A DNA stretch of 64,000 bases from Lepisosteus oculatus. Lineage: Eukaryota; Chordata; Actinopteri; Semionotiformes; Lepisosteidae. Below are positions 21,829 to 64,000 of this stretch, piece by piece. How positions within the stretch are numbered: the first letter of the stretch is position 1; the number at the start of each line of letters is the position of its first letter. The notes under the pieces are model-generated. The model was not told where the DNA came from, did not search any database, and worked only from the letters and a program-made list of their open reading frames with translations. The DNA lies in the NCBI RefSeq assembly GCF_040954835.1, contig NC_090711.1:9431501-9495500 (forward strand). Reading direction: 5' to 3'. A program made the position numbers and the translations under genes.

Positions 21829-24800
21829 GATTAATTGACCAGTTGCATGGAAGAGTACAATAGGGTTTTTGATTTGTTACATATATATATATAATTTACA
21901 TGAAAATTTTACATATTTCATCATAGTTCCACAGAAATGTAGACATCCACACTTGCAGGTGATGCTTTTCAAAACCGTTTTTTAAATACACTTCATGGGA
22001 TTACATATATCGTCATTTACAAAACTACATACTAAGAACTAGATTTTACAGACAAGTTAGGGGCCAGACATCTTGCACAGACGGTTTCAAGAGAAAGTAC
22101 AGCATGTCATTTCAAAGCTTTAGACAGCACTAAATGGAGTTTCAGCAGCTTCATGTTCCATTCCAAGCTACTCTAGCTTTCTGAAGGTTCCCCACACTGC
22201 GGCAGGAATGCAGTAGTATTAAGGTTCCTAAGTAACCCAGACACAAATACTCCTTCAGCAAAAGGGCTAAAATGATTGAATCACACCCATTTATGTCCAT
22301 GACTCCATGGATCCTAAAGCAAGTCATATTATCTCACTTTTTACCACTAAAATGATTAACTCGTGAATAAACAGGGAATATTATAGCCTCAGATAATACC
22401 TCCAGGTTTGAAGAACTGCACATGGGTCATTGTCTGTATAGACGCAGATAATTTTAAAATGTTAAAAAAATCTCTTGTGCTGCTGTGTTCACACATGCAT
22501 TTACATAAACATACATACAAGGTATGTGTGATAAAATATAAACCACCATGGAAAAATAATAGAAAATTACATGCATAGAACAATTGCAAGTCTGTTCTGT
22601 TAAAAATTAAGTTACATGGTATTTAAATATTAACATTAACAATGCTGTGGTAAATTAATAAGTACATTGTGATTAATTTCTATAAATTCCTGTTATTCTC
22701 CAATTCCCCCCCAAAATTGTGTAATTTTATCTCCAACATTATTTCCATTATTTTCCAGTTCTGCTAACTTGGAGAATTAAGGGTTCTAAAACATTCAATG
22801 ACCTCACATATCGTTCTTTGAATTTATAAACCAGTTAACGACCATGTTCATTTCAAATCCTTGAATTCAAATTTCAGGAGAACTAAGACATAAAAAACAT
22901 GAATGAAGGATCATAACGTAAAAGTTGAATTGAAATTTTGACGAATATCTTCATGCTGGGAAGCCACACCCACATCATTATTCCAAGACCTTCCTGTAAC
23001 CCAAAGGACTGTTATATAAAATTAATGAAGCACCCAAAATGCCTATAATGACCTACAACACCTCATGTGCTTTGTGTCTGAAAATACAGGAGAGGATTAC
23101 AAGACCTTACAAGTTCCTTATAAGCCTTATAAGTTTATTTATTTTTTACTAAGTAAAAAACTTATATGTTTTGGTATTTGATACCACCAGAGCTCATCAT
23201 GGATTTTATTACTTTCACTGCAAATAATACACGACTAAGTCCTCATTATTTAAAACTGTAGGACTTATTCATGTATTACATCAGTGTTACTCAACCTTTT
23301 TATGTCAAGAATCTTTTAACCTCATAGTTCCTTTAATATACAGGTCATTTTGCCCATCTTGTTATTGCTACATTTCCAACTCACGCTGTTCAGTTTAAAT
23401 CACAGCAAGTGATTCAGTCTGTGGCCTGAGTGGCTCACAAGCAGTACTGGGGGAGCTATTGAATGTTCCATGGCATGCAAACTTACCTTTTGTATAGTGT
23501 TAACGGTCATTTAACATTTTAATTTACTTATCTTTTTACATTCTTTAAACAGCCGACTGTAGATTCATTAAGCACTGTATTGCATGTGAGCCAAAATAAA
23601 TCTCACGTACCTGAAAAAAAAAAAACTATACTTAAAACTGTTCTAAGTTTCACAATAGTATCTGGCTAGTAAGGCATCGCTAATTAAACATCAATGTACA
23701 GTAGAAGTTTAATGATAGTCAGTCTTTTACTTCATCTTCATCAAACCCAAGACCCTGAAGGCAAAGCCATTACTGCCCATGCTCAAATGGATGTGATGAG
23801 CAGTAACTAAATTTACCTTAGCTGGTCATATGGCCGTACAGATCATCTTTATTCTATAAACTTATTTTGGCAGCACACTGCAGGGGGCAGGTTTTATCAT
23901 GTACTGGAGCATAGTTGTGCATAAGAAAAATGAAGAACTTAAGCTATACAGTATACGTAAAATGCATTTGAATGATTCTTAACATCCCTTTGTGGAGAGG
24001 AGCTGACAGAGCAGTGTATATGCTCACTCTGAGTGGAGGGTGGGATCTTAAGAAATTCCACTCACTCGCCTTCACAAAACAAAAATTGTCACTTTTTTGC
24101 TTTAAAAGGTTTTTAATGAAATGTCACACAGGCCTACAAGGATCCTGCCAAAGACTAGTAGCTCGGCTAAAACACGTACACGAACACAAACTTCAAAATA
24201 CATGAACTTGTGCTGACTGGATCAAAAAACAAAACTGATGGTGTTATATGACATATAATGTCAATTTGAGGATCGCTGCAGCAGCACGCTGGAAACTTGT
24301 GACAGTCTGCAAGTTAACAGACACTTTGAATGGTTTAACTCATTTGATTTAAATCATCCCCCTGGATGATGTTTCACTTTTAATGAACATGTATGCTTAA
24401 GCTGCTTGTCTAAATGCCAAAAATATATATCCATGTGCTTGCTCACAAAGAGGGCTTGTTCAAAAACTAAAATCTGAATTATGTTTGAAAACCTTAGTTG
24501 AATATACTGGGAAAGCACCCCTGTCCTGCCTGACCAAAGACAAGGTGAACCCCAGACAGGATTTTGGAATGTAACGATTTAAACCTCCCTTGATGTTCAA
24601 AAAACAAATTCAATAAAACAAAATGGTTCCCTTTGTGACAACCAGATGAATTCACCGCTGCGTGCAAGTCCGGAGTGTGCTACTCTTCAGTGGTGGATGA
24701 AGTTGACTCCACTTATACGTGGGGGTCTCTGAGATCCTCAGAGATGACCAGCGCAACATAGATGCCACAAACTAATAAAGTTAATAACGTAAACCTCAAA

Positions 24801-26279
24801 GCTGCCAAAAGGTTTCAGAGGTTTTGCTGTAGCAGATGCATCTCTGACTTTTGGTATCTAGTGGACTAGGGTATTCATGATACCATACAATGCTCAAGAA
24901 AATGAAATTTAATTTTAAAGCTTAATTGTGCACCTCACAGAAAGAGGTAAAATATTCACCCTGCCTACATGTCAGCTTTTACAATTTAGTCTCTGTTCAA
25001 AAATGCAGTCAAGCTTGTTTCTACCTCAAGATGACAGAAGAGCTCGGCGTGGATGTGGGCTGAGAGAGGACAAGCCCCTGACCGAGAAAGCGATGCTCAC
25101 TAACGCCGGGACAGAGAAAGCAGACAGTGAGAATACACAAGCTTTAAGAATTTTATGCTTTTGTCAGGTTTTAGGCCTTTCATATTATTAACAAAGACAA
25201 CAATTTTCCTTAACATATGAAATATAAGGCTTGTAGGAACTGGAAAAAAAAAACACTACCTACATTTGCTCATCACATTCAAACTTTTTTCAATTATTTT
25301 GTTTATGTAAAAATGATATATTTGATGCCAATTAGATTTACAGGCATGACTACCATCTAGGAGAGACAAATGCCTTAGCAAGAGGTGGTAAAAATGGACA
25401 AAAAAATTAAACAGGGTGTAAAAAGCTTTAAACTCCCCAGTGTTCACCTTTCGCTGTAGGAAAATACATTTCAATGTGTAATGAGTTAAAAAAACAATAC
25501 TTTATAATAACTCATACAGTATGTAGAAGATCTGTGTTTGAATTACCATCAGTAACAAAGTTAAGCATAACATATTTGCAAGATGTTTGCAAGTACAAAC
25601 ATCTTACAATTTGCAAGACAAGAAAAGGACCACACAACTGTGCACCAAAGACTGAGGGCCTCTTCTATGTACTAGGATATACAGTGTTGCTTCCAAACCA
25701 AAAGTAAAAAAACTAGTTGTGGACAACACAAACAAGGAAACAAGAAGCCAAAGAACAGCACATGTAAAACAGCAATATTTTAAATCATGAATCTGTGCCC
25801 TAAACGAAGAGACCGTCACTATCTGAAGTAGGATTTTGTAAAATGACAGGGCAAAATTCCTATCTTTCAAATCATACTCATGGGCCCAGAACGATGCCCA
25901 TCAAAAAACCTCCACTCCTCTGTCTTCTGTAGCAACGCCTAGTTCCACATATAGTCAAACAAATTCCAAGAGAATGGATTCTGCAGTCCACTCGCCAGGA
26001 CAAAACTTGTTTTATTTGGAATTCAAGAGGAATCTAATATACAAGACATTCAGTTTCACAGCGAGACTAGGAGACCCCAGATTCAGAACTGAAAAAATAG
26101 TGTGTGACAGCAACAACTGCCAATGAAGTTGCAGTGCTGCACTTCCACTGGGCCACGGGATGGGATTATTTTTAAAATGATAGGCACTGGTTTTAAATAG
26201 CTCTCTGCACACTACACATAACTTTCAGGCATAAAGGTTTTACAGTATTCCATAAAGAGGGAAAATAATATTTTGGAAT

Positions 26280-26285
26280 TTTATT
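26280..26285 (-). terminator. arfgef2: arfgef2 candidate proximal poly(A) signal
   Basis: AATAAA on the minus strand about 220 bases after the stop codon, in an AT-rich stretch. It would give a short 3'UTR isoform. Use of this site cannot be judged from sequence. Confidence 0.35.
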
Positions 26286-26506
26286 TTACATTTTATATCT
26301 TTGTATCACACAAAAAAAAAAAAGATCAATGCTGCCATATGGGTTGTAATATCATTAATAAATTATTCTTTTCATTGACTTAATACGAGCATTCCAAGGG
26401 GTTTCTGCTCAGTCTCGGGCTGCGGAGTACTTTGGTACGGGGGGAGCTGGGTCTGGGCTTCAGAGACGCCTCACCCCTTCGATAGGAGGCTCCAGGCGGG
26501 TGTCCC

Positions 26507-62842
<36,336 letters not shown>

Positions 62843-63320
62843 CTGTAAAGAAAAGGAGGAGAATAAGCAATCTTGTCACGTTTTCCACAGTGACAGAGCG
62901 CACAGAATCGAAAACTCACAAAACAAGGCATCTGCTTTCGGGATACAAAAATCACGGGGATTCATTCCAATGTAATCAAATTGTTCTTCTTCCACAGAGA
63001 ATGCTTTATTTATTGCTTCCTTGCTTTATTACTGCACTTGAAAATGATAAAAAAGCTTTTCTTGGACCACAAAACGTGTCCCAGAAGGACCTACACAGAC
63101 ACTGCTTGGAGAATTAAAAGCCTCGCTTTGATGACCACAATCAGCGTCACAAAGAGACTGGAATTAATCGTATTCAGTAAAGCAGTCTAATTTAAAATAT
63201 ATATATATATGGATTTAAATCCACATTGAATATCTTGCGCAAGCAACTAACCAACAACCATTCTTTGTACAAAGGCAGTAGAGTACCGAAAATCTGACCC
63301 TTTGGTTCAATAACAAAAAT

Positions 63321-63506
63321 CACACTCACACCAGGGCCAATTTTCTCAGAAGCCAATTAACCCACCAGCAGCATGACTTTGGAGTGTGGGAGGAAACCCA
63401 CACAAACAAGAGAAAAACATACAAAACGCCACACAGACAGCACCCTGGGAATTGAAACCAGTGCCCCCCAGGCAGAAACTAACTACTGCAACACCATGCC
63501 ACCCTG
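63321..63506 (-). mobile_element. SINE-like element, family A, partial minus copy
   Basis: Contains cacactcacaccagggccaattttc, gtgtgggaggaaaccc and caccatgccaccctg, the reverse complement of the family A core and head. The 3' tail is missing. Confidence 0.55.
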
Positions 63507-63840
63507 TTAGGTAAGATAATTAAAAAAAAACGAATTCAGGGTGACAAGTGAGTAAAGGAACTCTTCACATAATTGTATACAGTAACCTTTTTGATTCTGA
63601 CCTGTAAGTTACACAAAAAATGTTTTTTTTACTTCCTGGATTCGGATAACACCCACATTAGAGCAATCTGCCAGCTCTCAGGCTTGAGATGAGAATCAGA
63701 TTTGCTCCACTCATTTCTATAATAAATGAAATACTAATGGGAAATCATAACTGCGCTGTGCTGACAGACTTTTTAATGCCATGTCTTTCCCCATTGGACT
63801 TTACCTTTTCCTTTACTGACTTCTAGTATTACAGTTGAAC

Positions 63841-63867
63841 TTGTGTGTGTGATGTGTGTGTGGTGTG
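63841..63867 (+). repeat. TG-rich simple repeat
   Basis: An imperfect (TG)n run broken by GATG and GGTG, in arfgef2 intron 1. Confidence 0.7.
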
Positions 63868-64000
63868 TTCTTTTATATTTGCTAAGGCCTGATTACTTAT
63901 CTGAGCAACTGAGTATCAATCGTTTGATCTGGTCTGCAGAGCTTAAAGTCCAGCCCCCTCCCCTCCCCCAAGGCCTTCTGGGAGTTTTATAAAAATATTG

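Larger units (their letters stand above)
21806..26506 (-). other. arfgef2: arfgef2 3'UTR (inferred long form)
   Basis: The 4.7 kb beyond the stop holds no recognisable exons or transposons, only short AT microsatellites (for example atatatatatat near 21882-21893). Calling it 3'UTR rests on the last-exon position and on the known long 3'UTR of the human gene. Confidence 0.5.
62843..64000 (-). other. arfgef2: arfgef2 intron 1 (partial)
   Basis: No sequence matching the expected BIG2 N-terminus was found here, so exon 1 is beyond the edge. The stretch holds a SINE-like copy (63321-63506), an AT dinucleotide run near 63200 and a TG-rich run near 63841-63867. Confidence 0.6.

Overview
This 64 kb window is vertebrate nuclear DNA, most likely from a ray-finned fish. 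Both genes translate to proteins close to human and fish orthologues, are split by canonical introns, and lie among tRNA-derived SINEs and L2-like LINE fragments typical of fish. The species is not resolved. Everything was read by eye, by matching translated exons to remembered protein families and checking that splice phases join exactly.

Two protein-coding genes occupy the window, both on the minus strand, in the same order and orientation as human 20q13.13. (1) cse1l (exportin-2/CAS, the nuclear export receptor for importin-alpha) runs from a candidate promoter near 20.85 kb down to tandem poly(A) signals at about 1.08 kb. All 24 coding exons are present and join in phase to exactly 971 codons, plus one inferred non-coding first exon. 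(2) arfgef2 (BIG2, the Sec7-domain guanine-nucleotide exchange factor for ARF GTPases at the trans-Golgi network and recycling endosomes) fills 21.8-64 kb. Exons 2 to 39 are present (1,769 codons plus stop). Exon 1, with the start codon, lies beyond the right edge. The arfgef2 3' end and the cse1l promoter are only about 1 kb apart.

Layout by plus-strand coordinates: 1-1060 intergenic DNA with a LINE remnant; 1075-20860 cse1l; 20.9-21.8 kb short intergenic spacer; 21.8-26.5 kb long arfgef2 3'UTR; 26.5-62.8 kb arfgef2 exons 39 to 2; 62.8-64 kb part of arfgef2 intron 1. The arfgef2 introns carry at least six copies of one SINE-like family, two copies of a second tRNA-derived SINE (one ending in a (TAA)14 tail), several copies of a third repeat and a decayed L2-type LINE tail. 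The cse1l introns look almost free of recognisable elements.

The two proteins act in separate transport processes (nuclear export and membrane traffic), so their adjacency is conserved synteny and not an operon. I found no RNA gene, CRISPR array, intact transposon or undescribed gene system. The most notable details are a GC-AG intron in arfgef2, a divergent BIG2 C-terminus, and a compact cse1l promoter with duplicated TTACGTCA octamers and a helical-turn direct repeat.
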